From Streptomyces albipurpureus (GTDB lineage Bacteria > Actinomycetota > Actinomycetes > Streptomycetales > Streptomycetaceae): a stretch of DNA of 64,000 nucleotides. Below the pieces are notes generated by a model. The model saw nothing but the letters and a program-made list of their open reading frames with translations. It was not told the origin of the DNA and ran no database searches. The DNA is taken from positions 224,610 through 288,609 of the forward strand of contig NZ_JAMQAW010000012.1 in assembly GCF_023701525.1 (NCBI RefSeq), given 5' to 3'. Positions within the stretch are counted from its first letter, which is position 1; every line of letters begins with the position of its first letter. Positions 33,971 through 43,842 of the stretch are shown piece after piece. A program made the position numbers and the translations under genes.

Positions 33971-34732
33971 ATGGACATCAAGGACCGAGTTGTCATGGTG
34001 ACCGGCGCGGCCGGTGGTATCGGCGCGGAGACCGCGCGACTGCTGGGCGCCCGGGGCGCGAAGGTCGTCGTCACGGACATCAGCGAGTCGGGTGAGAAGA
34101 TCGCCGAGGCCATCCGGGACGCGGGGGGAGACGCCGCGTTCATGAGAGCGGACATCACCGTGGAGGCGGAGGCCGAGGCGCTGGTGGCCAAGACCATCGA
34201 GCATTACGGCAGGCTCGACGGGGCATTCAACAACGCTGGCGTCGAGCAGGCCGCCACCCCTCTCCACCAGCTCACCAGCGCCCAGTGGGACCGCGCGATC
34301 CGGGTCGACCTGACCGGGGTCTTCTACTCCCTGAAGTACCAGATCGCCGCGATGCTGGAAGCCGGCACCCGCGGATCGATCGTCAACACGGCATCAGCAC
34401 TGGGCCAGGTCGCTGTCCCCAACGCAGCCGAGTACGTGGCCGCCAAACACGGAGTCATCGGCCTCACCCGCGCTGCCGCCGCGGACTACGGAAAGGATGG
34501 CATCCGCGTCAACGCCGTACTGCCAGGCATCGTGGAAACCCCCATGGTCGCCCGCATCGCAGAAGAACCCAACTTCGCCGGCATCTTCGACGGCCTCCGG
34601 CAGCGGCACCTGCTCGGCCGCTTCGCCAAGCCGAGCGAGGTCAGCGAAGCCGTAGCCTGGCTTCTGTCGGACAGCGCGTCCTTCGTCACCGGCGCGGCGA
34701 TCCCCGTCGATGGAGGCTACCTCGCGGTGTAG
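33971..34732 (+). CDS. Short-chain dehydrogenase/reductase (SDR)
   Basis: A 253-residue classical SDR, an NAD(P)-dependent oxidoreductase. Cofactor motif is VTGAAGGIGAETARLL (TGxxxGxG), with Asp in VVVTDISESG that favours NAD(H). Other motifs are NNAGVEQ, catalytic Ser in NTASALGQ, Tyr-x-x-x-Lys in EYVAAKHG, and the C-terminal FVTGAAIPVDGGY. The ATG at 33971 has GAGGAG upstream and gives the usual SDR length; the frame stays open upstream into a pentapeptide-like stretch. The substrate is unknown. Confidence 0.92.
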   Translation: MDIKDRVVMVTGAAGGIGAETARLLGARGAKVVVTDISESGEKIAEAIRDAGGDAAFMRADITVEAEAEALVAKTIEHYGRLDGAFNNAGVEQAATPLHQLTSAQWDRAIRVDLTGVFYSLKYQIAAMLEAGTRGSIVNTASALGQVAVPNAAEYVAAKHGVIGLTRAAAADYGKDGIRVNAVLPGIVETPMVARIAEEPNFAGIFDGLRQRHLLGRFAKPSEVSEAVAWLLSDSASFVTGAAIPVDGGYLAV

Positions 34733-35286
34733 GCACGGACACCGGCGCACGAGCCACCGAACCGACCCGGCCCGCGCCCTTGTTGTGGTGGGCTCCTGAG
34801 GAGCGGAGAACAGGCTCACCAACGAACTCCGGCAGGCTGCCGATCGTCTCCGGCGGGCTGGTTCCGCCGGGCTCGCTCAACGAAGCCACCGAAGTCGCCC
34901 ATGTGCCCCGCTCGCTCGACCGTCAGTACCGGAGGGCGCCCAGGGCCCCGTCCAGGACACACCCTCTGAACGAGACGGGTACACATGGGCTCTCCTGGAC
35001 GCGGGCACATCGAGCGCGGGAACCGTCGCGCTGCCGGACCGGTAGGGGGCGGCACCTTCAGGGGGCCTCCTCGCCGAGGCGCGCCACCCCGGGGACCGCC
35101 TACGCGGCCGGGACCACCCTTGTCAGGTCGGTTCCGGCCGTGCGGGGCCGTCCACAGCTCACTGGGGCGGCGGGGCACACCGGCCATAACGGCCGTTTGG
35201 CCGGGCGGTGGTTTGGCCGGGAACCCGTTCGGTTAGGGCTGGGAACGCACCCCCACCCGTCGTCGAGCTGCTCTGGGGACCGAGGG
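34733..35286. other. Intergenic region without visible gene
   Basis: About 550 bases between two same-strand genes. A small GCTCC/GGAGC hairpin at 34792-34804 may end the SDR transcript. Plus-strand frames here have an Arg/Pro-rich composition typical of noise, and the start of the phosphatase gene is placed at 35287. Confidence 0.4.
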
Positions 35287-36363
35287 ATGGACCGGCTCAC
35301 TACCCGGTGGCCGTACGCACGATGGTTTCCGCTCGCCCTCGTGATCGCCGCGGCCGTCTTCGACGTCACAACACCGGACGTCCATACGGGTGTGCCGCTC
35401 ATCGCCTCCGCGTGCGTACTGGCCGGCGGAGTGCTGACCTTCCGGGGCGCAGCATGGACCGGGGCGTTCGCCCTCGGTGTCACGGTGCTGCTGGACTGGC
35501 AGGCCGAGTTGTTGACCAGTGCCACAGGCTGGTCGGAGATCTTCAATGTCCTGATCGCCGTTGTCTTCGGCCTCGACTTGAACCGCATGCTCGACCGCCA
35601 CAGCAGGCAACTCGCCACCGTGCGATCCGTGGCCGAGGCAATACAGCGCGCGGTCCTGCCCACTCCTCCCCCGCGCATCGGACCCCTGGAGGTCTCGGCC
35701 CGCTACGAGGCGGCGGACGCCGAAGCGCGGATCGGCGGCGATGCCTACGCCATCCAGGACACCCCTTTCGGAGTCCGCATCATCATGGGTGACGTGCGCG
35801 GCAAAGGACTGGGAGCCGTGTCCACCATCTCCACCCTGATCGGTGCGTTTCGCGAAGCGGCCCACTGCGTGCCCGACATCGGTGAACTCGCCGTCCGGCT
35901 GGAGCAGTCCCTCGAACGCGACAGCGTCCAGCACCACCTTCTCGATCGCGACGAAGAATTCACCACCGCCCTCATCGCCCAGATCGACCATCACAACCAC
36001 ACCCTGGAGGTGATCAACCGAGGTCATCCCGACCCCTACCTCATCCGCGGCGGCCGCATCACCGCACTGACCGCCACCACGCCCGACCTCCCCCTGGGCA
36101 TGGGAGACCTCACCGCCCAACGCGCGGAGGCCGACCACTTCCCCCTCTTCCCCGGCGACGTCCTGCTCTTCGTCACCGACGGCGTCACCGAGGCCCGAAA
36201 CCACCACGGAACCTTCTACGACCCCGTCACCGACCTCCATCTCCTCACCACCGAACCCACCACACCCACCGCCGTACTCGACGAACTCGCCAACGGCATC
36301 CACCGCTGGACCGGCGGCCCCCGCGACGACGACATGGCCACACTCGCCGTCACCATCAGCTGA
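35287..36363 (+). CDS. Membrane-anchored PP2C (SpoIIE-type) serine phosphatase
   Basis: This 358-residue protein has an N-terminal region of about four transmembrane helices (residues about 10-105) and a cytoplasmic SpoIIE/RsbU-type phosphatase domain (about 135-358). Metal-binding motifs are present: IGGDAYAI (usually GGDWYD), IMGDVRGKGLGA, LLFVTDGVTEARN and GGPRDDDMATLAV. Such enzymes dephosphorylate anti-sigma antagonists in partner-switching pathways. No sensor domain such as PAS or GAF is present, so input probably reaches it through the membrane part. No antagonist or anti-sigma gene is adjacent. ATG start after a GGGG/GAGGG stretch. Confidence 0.88.
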   Translation: MDRLTTRWPYARWFPLALVIAAAVFDVTTPDVHTGVPLIASACVLAGGVLTFRGAAWTGAFALGVTVLLDWQAELLTSATGWSEIFNVLIAVVFGLDLNRMLDRHSRQLATVRSVAEAIQRAVLPTPPPRIGPLEVSARYEAADAEARIGGDAYAIQDTPFGVRIIMGDVRGKGLGAVSTISTLIGAFREAAHCVPDIGELAVRLEQSLERDSVQHHLLDRDEEFTTALIAQIDHHNHTLEVINRGHPDPYLIRGGRITALTATTPDLPLGMGDLTAQRAEADHFPLFPGDVLLFVTDGVTEARNHHGTFYDPVTDLHLLTTEPTTPTAVLDELANGIHRWTGGPRDDDMATLAVTIS

Positions 36364-36715
36364 ACCGCTTGGCTGCCCCACGCAGCGCACTCCTCCAACC
36401 TCACCCAGTCCCGGCGAGTCGGCACCGGAAGCCCCGTTGGCGTGCCGCGCTAACGCCCTGGTCGTTGTCGCAATCGACGGCCTTGATCATGGTCTTGTCC
36501 TCCAAGGTGCCCAGGCATCCGAACCCGGCACCTCGGCACGTCAACGGACCGGCGTACACGAGCGGGGCGTCAAGGCGCCATCCCACGGATCGTCGGCGAC
36601 CTCTCGAACGCCTGGCGATCGGGTCCGACCACCACTCCCGAGACGTGATGGAGTCGACCGGCAGCGCGTCGAATTCCTCACGCCTGTGCGCCTGGCAGCG
36701 GGGCTCGGACAACGT
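36364..36715. other. Convergent intergenic region at left edge of the PKS/NRPS cluster
   Basis: About 350 bases between the phosphatase stop and the end of the NRPS gene. It holds no recognised gene. It likely marks the left boundary of the biosynthetic cluster, as everything further left is unrelated to polyketide synthesis. Confidence 0.45.
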
Positions 36716-39700
36716 TCAGAGGACGTGGCCGTCCTTCGTCCTCCTGCGCAGAGCTGGTCTGCTGGACTGGGTGAGGCTGCTCCACATGTCGGACAGACCG
36801 GTGACGGTGCGTACCGCGAACAGCGTACGGATGGAGACTTCGTGGTTCAGCTCCGCACGGATCAGGCCGACCAGCCTGATCGCCCGCAGCGAGTTGCCGC
36901 CGAGGTCGAAGAAGTCGTCGTCGATGCCCACTTGGTCCAGCTCCAGCACTTCGGCGAACGCCTCGGTCAGAACCCGTTCGGTGTCGTTGCGCGGCGCCCG
37001 GTACTGTCGGCCGCCGAACTCGGGCCCCGGTAGCGACGCCAGGTCCACCCTCCCGCCGGCCGTCGTCGGCAGGCGTTCCAGCACCATGAACACCGACGGC
37101 ACCATGAACTCCGGCAAGCGACCCGCGGCGAACCGGCGCAACTCGTCGCCTGAAGGGCCGGACTGCAGGTCGCGGGCACCTGTGCCGTCGTCGGCCCGGC
37201 CGCCCACCGGGACCACATAGGCAACCAGGCACCGCCGCCCGGAGTGGTCCTCCCCGCCGACCACGACCGACTGCGCCAGCCCGGGGTGCTCGGACAGCGC
37301 CTCTTCGATCTCGGCCACATCGACCCCGGAACCGCGTACCTCCGCCCGGGCGTCGGATCGGCCCACGTACTCAAGCCAGCCGGCGTCATCGCCGTCGGTA
37401 GCCCATCGCACGCGATCTCCGGTCCGGTACATGCGCCCGCCGGGCGGACCGAACGGACAGGGCACAAACCGCTCCGCGGTCTGCCCGGGGCGCCCGGGAT
37501 ACCCCCGCGCCACGCCGGGCCCGGCCGCGTACAGATCTCCGGTCACGCCGACGCGCACCGGCGCCAGTCCAGGGCCCAGTGCGTAGAGGGCGGTGTTGTC
37601 CATCGGGCGGCCGATCATGCCCGAGTGCACCGGCCCGTCCGCGGCCAGGCTGTGGCACGCGGCGAACACGGTCGTCTCGGTCGGACCGTGACCGCGGACG
37701 ATCGTCAGGCCGGGGCACGCCTCCCGCACCCGTCGCACCGCGGCCGCGGAGACGCGGTCACCCCCGGTCCACACCTCACGCAACCCGGACAGGCACTCGG
37801 GACGTTCCGCCGCGATCGCGGCGAACAGCCCCGAGGACAGCCACACCGTGGAGACCTCGTCCGCTGTGCGGGACTCCGCCAGGTCGTCGGGGTCCAGCTC
37901 GCCCGGAGGAGCCACGACCACCCGGCCGCCGTTCAGCAAGGGCACCCACAGTTCGAGGGCGAGCGCGTCGGAGGTGTGCGGCGAATGCCACAACACGGCG
38001 CCTTGGCCGCCTTGCCGCCAGCGACGATCCATGACGAGCCGCTGCATGTTCCGGTGCGTCACCGCGACCGCGGTGGCCGCGCCGGGCGATCCGGAGCCGT
38101 ACATCACGGCCATCGTGCTGTCCTGGTGCGACGGGACCGGGACCTCTCGCGCACCCTTGCCGTCATCGTCCGCGGTGTCCGACCGGAGCTCGCCCAACAC
38201 GATCGCCGGAACGCCCAGAACGGCAGAGAGCTCTTCGGCCGTCGCCGCGTCGGTGAGCAGTGCGCGCACCGAGCAGTCACTGACCACCGGCTCGATCCGC
38301 TCCGCCGGGTGGGTGGGGTCGACCGGCAGATAGGCGCCGCCCGCTTTCACCACCGCCAGCAAGGCGACGGCCAGGTCCACCGACCGCGGCAGCGCCACCG
38401 CCACGACTGCCTCGGATCCGATTCCCCGGCGTCGCAGCGCCCCGGCGAGGCGGCTCGACCGCTCGTCCAGCTCCCGGTACGAGACCGCCGAGCCCCAGGA
38501 CACCATCGCGACGGCCTCGGGGGCCCGCTCCACCTCGCGGGCGAACAGCTCCGGAACCGTCAGCGTCGGCAGCGGTACGTCCGTGTCGTTGGGCTCCGTC
38601 AGCACCCGGTCCCGCTCGGCACCGCTCACCACGTCGAGGGCACCGACCGGAAGCCGCGGATCGGCGGCCATCAAGGCCCGGGTGAAGGCGACCAACTCCG
38701 CGCCGATGAACCTCAGCTCCGCGCGCGAGTACAGGCCCGCGGGGGCATCGAGCCGAAAGTACAAGTCGCTGTCGGCGCTCCCGTCGGTGCCGACGCTGAT
38801 CGACAGCTCGTTGAAGGCCCCGTTGATCCCGCCGAAGGAGCGCGCCGGGTTGTCGGCGAAGTGAAGTGGCTCCGCGAACTCGACGATGTTCATGACGGCA
38901 CCGAAGCTGCCACGACCGCTCAGGACGGTTCCGCTCGCGTGCTGGATATCCGAGTAGTGGCAGGCCGTGTGGTCGAAGATCTCATACGTCTGGTCGCCGA
39001 CGGCGTCGGCGATCTCGGTGAAGGCCGCGTCAAGCGGAACCCTCACCCGCACCGGCACCACGTTCACCGCCAGACCGGGCGTCCTGCTCGCGACCCCGAC
39101 CCGGTTGCCCACGGCCAGCGACAGGAGGAACTCCGGACGATCGCAGCTGTGCCGGAAGTACACCGCCGCGGCCGCGGTCAACATCGACGACCTCCACATA
39201 CCCATGGACTGCGCGGCCTTGGTCCACGCGTCCGCCTCGGCGCGCGAAACGGTCAGTGTCCGGCTCACCACACCGATGGAGCCGGCCAGCTCCGACCAGC
39301 GGTCGGCGCTGCCCATCGGTTCGGAGAGCGCGGCTTGCGCCGCGTCGGACAGGGCGACGCGCGGAACCTGCGCGGGCGCGGGCGCATCCTTGAGGTAGTC
39401 GCGCCAGAACTCCTTGTCATCGGCGGACCGCTGAGAGGCGTGGTACTCCGTCGCACCGGCCGCGAACGACCCGGCATCCCACGGGTGCGGCAACTCCGGC
39501 ACCTCCGCGCCCCGCACCAGTGCCGTGTACACCTCGGCGAGACGACGCGACAGTAGGCCACCCGCGCCATAGCCGTCCGATATGAGGTGGTGGTAGGCGA
39601 TGACCACGAGTGAGCGGGCCGCCGCGAGTCTGACCACGCCCAGTCGGAACAGCAGATCGCGCTCCAGGTCGAACGGCTGCCTGATCATATCTGCCAACGC

Positions 39701-39997
39701 TTCACGCGCCGCCTGCTCGGGATCGGCAGCGACGCTGAGATCCAGGAAGAACGGCCGCCAGTCCCCCAACTCCCGAGGCACCAGCCGCAGCCCGCCGCCG
39801 TCATCGACGAAGGTGACGCGCAGCACTTCCGCCTCGTCCATCACATGCCGGAACGCGGAATCCATGGCCGCCGAGTCCAGCTCACCGTCCACGTCCCACA
39901 TGGTCAGCGCATGGTTCAACGTGTCGGCAGACATTTTCTGCGCCAGCCACAATCCCTTATGCGCAGACGACGCATCGAACGAACGCACACGGATCAA
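36716..39997 (-). CDS. Stand-alone NRPS module C-A-PCP with degenerate adenylation domain
   Basis: This 1093-residue protein is one NRPS elongation module. The condensation domain (about 5-440) has the active HHxxxDG motif at 136-142 (HHLISDG). The adenylation domain (about 470-985) keeps GPTETTVFA, YRTGD and the Asp at about 676 in the amino-acid-binding motif, but the A3 loop at 633-646 (YGSGSPGAATAVAV) lacks the usual TGxPKG, and the A10 Lys is Arg983 (AGGRVDL). The carrier domain is intact with Ser1036 in LGGNSLRAI. There is no thioesterase or epimerase. It may condense with a PKS chain, release it, or be loaded in trans. It ends the biosynthetic block. Confidence 0.9.
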   Translation of the reverse strand: MIRVRSFDASSAHKGLWLAQKMSADTLNHALTMWDVDGELDSAAMDSAFRHVMDEAEVLRVTFVDDGGGLRLVPRELGDWRPFFLDLSVAADPEQAAREALADMIRQPFDLERDLLFRLGVVRLAAARSLVVIAYHHLISDGYGAGGLLSRRLAEVYTALVRGAEVPELPHPWDAGSFAAGATEYHASQRSADDKEFWRDYLKDAPAPAQVPRVALSDAAQAALSEPMGSADRWSELAGSIGVVSRTLTVSRAEADAWTKAAQSMGMWRSSMLTAAAAVYFRHSCDRPEFLLSLAVGNRVGVASRTPGLAVNVVPVRVRVPLDAAFTEIADAVGDQTYEIFDHTACHYSDIQHASGTVLSGRGSFGAVMNIVEFAEPLHFADNPARSFGGINGAFNELSISVGTDGSADSDLYFRLDAPAGLYSRAELRFIGAELVAFTRALMAADPRLPVGALDVVSGAERDRVLTEPNDTDVPLPTLTVPELFAREVERAPEAVAMVSWGSAVSYRELDERSSRLAGALRRRGIGSEAVVAVALPRSVDLAVALLAVVKAGGAYLPVDPTHPAERIEPVVSDCSVRALLTDAATAEELSAVLGVPAIVLGELRSDTADDDGKGAREVPVPSHQDSTMAVMYGSGSPGAATAVAVTHRNMQRLVMDRRWRQGGQGAVLWHSPHTSDALALELWVPLLNGGRVVVAPPGELDPDDLAESRTADEVSTVWLSSGLFAAIAAERPECLSGLREVWTGGDRVSAAAVRRVREACPGLTIVRGHGPTETTVFAACHSLAADGPVHSGMIGRPMDNTALYALGPGLAPVRVGVTGDLYAAGPGVARGYPGRPGQTAERFVPCPFGPPGGRMYRTGDRVRWATDGDDAGWLEYVGRSDARAEVRGSGVDVAEIEEALSEHPGLAQSVVVGGEDHSGRRCLVAYVVPVGGRADDGTGARDLQSGPSGDELRRFAAGRLPEFMVPSVFMVLERLPTTAGGRVDLASLPGPEFGGRQYRAPRNDTERVLTEAFAEVLELDQVGIDDDFFDLGGNSLRAIRLVGLIRAELNHEVSIRTLFAVRTVTGLSDMWSSLTQSSRPALRRRTKDGHVL

Positions 39998-40262
39998 CCC
40001 CTCAGTAGTTCAAGCCCGGGAAGCGGAGAAACTCGCAGGTCACTCTCACCCTTGTGGAAGGGATCAACCGGTCGGCACAACCAGGTGGCGCGACGCGCCG
40101 GGCCTGTGAACAACCCTGCGGTGTCCCGCCGCCGGGACGTTCCCACGAGGCAACGGGGCGATTCCCGCCTCTGTCCAGCTGGGGCGCTCCGGGGCGGCCC
40201 GGCGCGGGGACCAGTGCCAGCCGGCCGCTCCGCGCGGTCGAATGAGCCTCGCTGGCTCGCAG

Positions 40263-41468
40263 TCACACGTCCCAGGTGACAGGAAGACTCGTCATCCCGT
40301 AGACCGCCGCCATATCCGGGCGCAGCCCGACCTTCTCGGCCGGTACGGCCAGGCGCAGTGTGGGGAAGCGGTTGAACAGTGCGGGGAACGCGATCCGCAT
40401 CTCGATGCGGGCCAGCTGCTGACCCACGCACATATGGCTGCCGTGACCGAAGGCCAAGTGCCCCCCGTCCTGCCTTCGGAGGTCGAGCACCTGGGGATCG
40501 GTGAAGCGCTCGGGGTCGCGGTTGGCGGTGTTGTACGACAGGACGACCAGCGTGCCGGCCTTGATGGTCTGCCCGCCCAACTCGACGTCCTCCAGTGTCA
40601 TCCTCATGAACGTCTTGGCCACGGTCAGATACCGCAGCAGCTCTTCCACGGCCCGGTCGACGAGCGCCGGATCGGCGCGCAGCGCGGCGAGCTGCGCCGG
40701 GTTCTGCAGCAGCGCGAAGGTGCCCAGCGCCAGTGTGTGCGCGGTGGTGTCGAGCCCGGCCATCATCGTGAAGTGGCAGATCCCCCGCAGCTCCTCATCG
40801 GTCAGATCGCTGTTGGTGAGGTCGCTGAGGATGTCGTCGGTGGGGTTCGCACGCTTGGCGGCCACCAGCTCCGCGAAGTACTGCTGGGCCGCGGAGAAGG
40901 CCACTATCTGTTCCTCGGCGCTCGCCTCCCCGCCGAGGTACACGTCGAGCTGCTGCTGGAAGTACCCTCGGTCCTCATACGGCACCCCCAGCAGCTCGCA
41001 GATCATGATGGTGGGGATGGGCTTGGCGAACGCGGTCACCAGGTCCACCGGCGGCCCGGCTTTCTCCATGGCGTCCAGGCAGTCGGCCGTGATCTGCTCG
41101 ACGCGTGTGGTGAGCAGTCGCATCCGCCGTGCGGTGAACCTGCTCGCCAGCGGTTTCCGATAGCGTCCGTGTTGTGGCTCGTCCATGAACACCATCTCGC
41201 CGGGCGAAGCCGGAGGGGGCTCCCAGCCGGTGATGTCCATGGACAGATCGAGCATGAGCTCCTTGCGCGCGCTGAACCGCGAGTCGGCCAGGACCGATTT
41301 GACCAGGTCGAATCCGGTGATCACCCAGCCGGGTATTCCGCCGGGAAAGGTGAAGCGGCTGATGGGGCCGTGCTGGCGGGCCTCGATCAGCTCTGCCGGC
41401 GGGTCGAAGGGGCAGCCGGGCCGGCGCTCCAGCATCATCGTCTCGACCGTATGGAGGGCTTCACCCAT
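40263..41468 (-). CDS. Cytochrome P450 monooxygenase
   Basis: This 401-residue bacterial class I P450 probably hydroxylates or epoxidises the cluster polyketide. The heme-binding loop is FGHGSHMCVGQQLAR with Cys347; the I-helix oxygen motif is AGLDTT at 237-242; the K-helix ExxR is Glu276-Leu-Leu-Arg279. I chose the ATG at 41468, eight bases after GAGGA, over a TTG two codons earlier. It is divergent from the FAD monooxygenase across a region with repeats and lies 265 bases upstream of the NRPS gene on the same strand, so the two may be co-transcribed. No dedicated ferredoxin is encoded nearby. Confidence 0.95.
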   Translation of the reverse strand: MGEALHTVETMMLERRPGCPFDPPAELIEARQHGPISRFTFPGGIPGWVITGFDLVKSVLADSRFSARKELMLDLSMDITGWEPPPASPGEMVFMDEPQHGRYRKPLASRFTARRMRLLTTRVEQITADCLDAMEKAGPPVDLVTAFAKPIPTIMICELLGVPYEDRGYFQQQLDVYLGGEASAEEQIVAFSAAQQYFAELVAAKRANPTDDILSDLTNSDLTDEELRGICHFTMMAGLDTTAHTLALGTFALLQNPAQLAALRADPALVDRAVEELLRYLTVAKTFMRMTLEDVELGGQTIKAGTLVVLSYNTANRDPERFTDPQVLDLRRQDGGHLAFGHGSHMCVGQQLARIEMRIAFPALFNRFPTLRLAVPAEKVGLRPDMAAVYGMTSLPVTWDV

Positions 41469-41533
41469 GGACAATCCTCATTTCGCAACATTCGCCTTTG
41501 ATACAAGGTCGGGAGCTACGCTGCGTCCAGCGT

Positions 41534-41561
41534 GATTGTCAATCAGAATGGTTGTCAATCA
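41534..41561. promoter_or_regulatory. Direct repeat / palindrome candidate operator
   Basis: TTGTCAATCA occurs twice (41536-41545 and 41552-41561) with a 16-base period. The first copy lies within an 11-base palindrome GATTGTCAATC (41534-41544). It sits 65 bases upstream of the P450 start in the intergenic space shared with the divergent FAD monooxygenase, suggesting a cluster regulator binding site. Confidence 0.55.
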
Positions 41562-42010
41562 ATCGAAAGGCGTTTGCCCGGTAGAGGGTGGCAAACCGAT
41601 GCAATGACGCTAGGGTCTCGTGCTCCTGTTTACGTCATTCGATTTGTTGGTGACGTGGTTCCTGACGTTGCGTTGGGTGAGGCGGAATCGGAACCCGTTG
41701 GGCCCGGGCTGTCGCGCAACTCCGCCGTACCGCCGTCTGTTCGAAGGTCGGATTCCCAACCGTCCTACGAACGAGCCGACTTCGGTCAAGAATCACAGAA
41801 TCACGAGACACTGAACTTGACCGTAACACCGCGCGGCAATTCCAATGAATGGCGGCGAGGCGACACTGGCGGCATGCCGGGACGACAGTCGAGCGGCGCA
41901 CCACTCCGACACCCCGCGCGGTCGAGCCGCCGGGCGGCGACCGTCTCGCCAACAGGACAGGGCAGGTTCGACAGCGGCGTCAGTGAAGCGGTGGAGTGAG
42001 AGGAAGCTAC
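41562..42010. other. Divergent promoter region of the tailoring genes
   Basis: About 450 bases, less GC-rich than the coding parts, between the P450 and FAD monooxygenase. No coding frame is convincing. It should contain the monooxygenase promoter. Confidence 0.45.
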
Positions 42011-43543
42011 GTGCGACACACCGGCATGGACACGGACGTGGTGATCGCGGGCGCGGGGCCGACGGGCTTGATGCTCGCCTGCGAGCTGCGGCTGGCGGGC
42101 GTCGAGGTGATGGTGGTCGAACGGCTCGGTGAGCGGACGGGCGAGTCGCGAGCCGGCGGGATGCACTCCCGCACCCTGGAGGTGCTGGACCAGCGCGGAG
42201 TCCTGGACCGCTTCCTGGCGCTCGGCAAACCGGAGCGGGTGGGCCACTTCTCCGGCCTGTATCTCGAATTCGACGAGTCGGAGTCCAGGCACCCCTTCCC
42301 GCTGACAATCCTGCAGCCCGTCGTCGAGCGGCTGCTGGAGGAGTGGGCCGCCGAGCTCGGTCTGCGGGTACGCAGGTCGTCCGAGGTGATCGGAGTCCAC
42401 CAGGACGAGACCGGCGTGACGGTCGAACTCGGCACGCCGCGAGCGGCGCCGGCGACGGTGCGCGCCCGCTACCTCGTGGGCTGCGACGGCGGGCGCAGCA
42501 CGGTGCGCAAGCTGTCGGACATCGACTTCCCCGGCACTCCGGCGACGATGACCTCACTGATCGGCGACGTCGAACTCCCCGACCTGCCGGAGGACTATGT
42601 CTGGGGGCGGCGCGGTGAGGGCGGCCACTACTCGGCGATCGCCTTCGAGCCGGGGTGGCACCGGGTGATCACATCCGAGTACGACCACATCACCGACCAT
42701 GACGAACCCGCGACGTTCGAGCAGCTCCGGGAGTCGCTGATCAGGCTCATCGGCACCGACTACGGCATGCGGTGCCCCCGATGGGTCTCCCGGTTCAACG
42801 ACACCGCGCGGCAGGCCGCCCAGTACCGAAAGGGCCGGGTGCTGCTCGCTGGCGACGCCGCGCACATCCACTTCCCGGCCGGCGGGCAGGGGCTGAACAT
42901 GGGAGTGCAGGACGCGGTCAACCTCGGTTGGAAGCTCGGCTCGGTGATACGCGGCGAGGCACCGGAGAGACTGCTGGACAGCTACCACACCGAGCGCCAC
43001 CCCGTCGCCGAAGGCGTCCTGCGCAACACCCGGGCGCAAGCGGCCCTGAGCCGCCCCGACGCCCAGACGGAGGCGCTGCGCGAGGTGTTCGCCTCGCTCA
43101 TAGTGTTCGACGATGTCAACCGGTATCTGCGCGACATGCTCACCGCACTGGGCATCCGGTACCCGGCCGACGGCGACCACCCACTGACGGGCCGCCGTGT
43201 CCCCAACGCCGACCTCAAAACACCCAACGGCACGACCCGTGTCTACGAACTGCTGCACGCTGCCCGCCCCGTACTGCTCGACCTGCGCGGCAGTGCCGCG
43301 GTGGCGGCGACGGCCGAGGGCTGGGGCGATCGCGTCGACCTCGTCGAGGCGCGAAGCGAGGACAACCACTGGACCGTCCCGGCCGTCGGCGAGATCGCCG
43401 CTCCCGCCGCCCTCCTCATCCGCCCCGACGGCCATGTCGCCTGGGCGACCGTCAGGGGCACACCGGACACCACCACACTCCAAACCGCCCTCACCACCTG
43501 GTTCGGCCCCCGCCTTGGCAGGGGGAGACGCCACCCGAGGTAG
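42011..43543 (+). CDS. FAD-dependent monooxygenase (RdmE/PgaE/Rox-like)
   Basis: A 510-residue flavoprotein of the aromatic-hydroxylase group that includes polyketide tailoring enzymes and rifampicin monooxygenase. FAD is bound by AGAGPTGLMLACELRLAG at the N-terminus and by the GD motif in LLAGDAAHIHFPAGGQGLNM. A thioredoxin-like C-terminal domain (about 400-500) follows. It probably hydroxylates or Baeyer-Villiger-oxidises the polyketide. I prefer the GTG at 42011, with AGAGGAAG six bases upstream; an ATG at 42026 is also possible. It is the only plus-strand gene in the cluster and converges with fkbH across about 300 bases that hold no obvious gene. Confidence 0.92.
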   Translation: MRHTGMDTDVVIAGAGPTGLMLACELRLAGVEVMVVERLGERTGESRAGGMHSRTLEVLDQRGVLDRFLALGKPERVGHFSGLYLEFDESESRHPFPLTILQPVVERLLEEWAAELGLRVRRSSEVIGVHQDETGVTVELGTPRAAPATVRARYLVGCDGGRSTVRKLSDIDFPGTPATMTSLIGDVELPDLPEDYVWGRRGEGGHYSAIAFEPGWHRVITSEYDHITDHDEPATFEQLRESLIRLIGTDYGMRCPRWVSRFNDTARQAAQYRKGRVLLAGDAAHIHFPAGGQGLNMGVQDAVNLGWKLGSVIRGEAPERLLDSYHTERHPVAEGVLRNTRAQAALSRPDAQTEALREVFASLIVFDDVNRYLRDMLTALGIRYPADGDHPLTGRRVPNADLKTPNGTTRVYELLHAARPVLLDLRGSAAVAATAEGWGDRVDLVEARSEDNHWTVPAVGEIAAPAALLIRPDGHVAWATVRGTPDTTTLQTALTTWFGPRLGRGRRHPR

Positions 43544-43842
43544 TGGTTGTGACAGGCGGAGGCGGTGCGCGGGTTCTGGGGTTCGGACATGGCACAGCCA
43601 CCGGGGCAAAGGACCTCGGAGGTGAGGCCGAGCACAGCCCGCCTCATCGCAGGCCTGACCAGCTCGGCACCGCTGGGTTTCGAGCGATCCCGACGCTCGG
43701 CCGCCACCGCGCGAGGTACGGCGATGCCTTCGGCAGGTCGTCGGTTCTGATGTCCGGTGCGGTCCCGGGGTCAAGCTCCTTCTTCCGCACCGACGTTTGG
43801 CTCCCCTCTCGCTCGCGCGGCCACCCTCGTGGCATCGGTCGT

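Noticed and set aside
36401..36712. 103-codon minus-strand frame after the NRPS gene, possibly a transposase remnant
   Set aside because: One phrase looked faintly like an IS end, but no transposase motif or terminal repeat could be found.
37244..39556. 770-codon plus-strand frame opposite the NRPS gene
   Set aside because: Antisense shadow; the NRPS frame carries complete condensation and carrier motifs.
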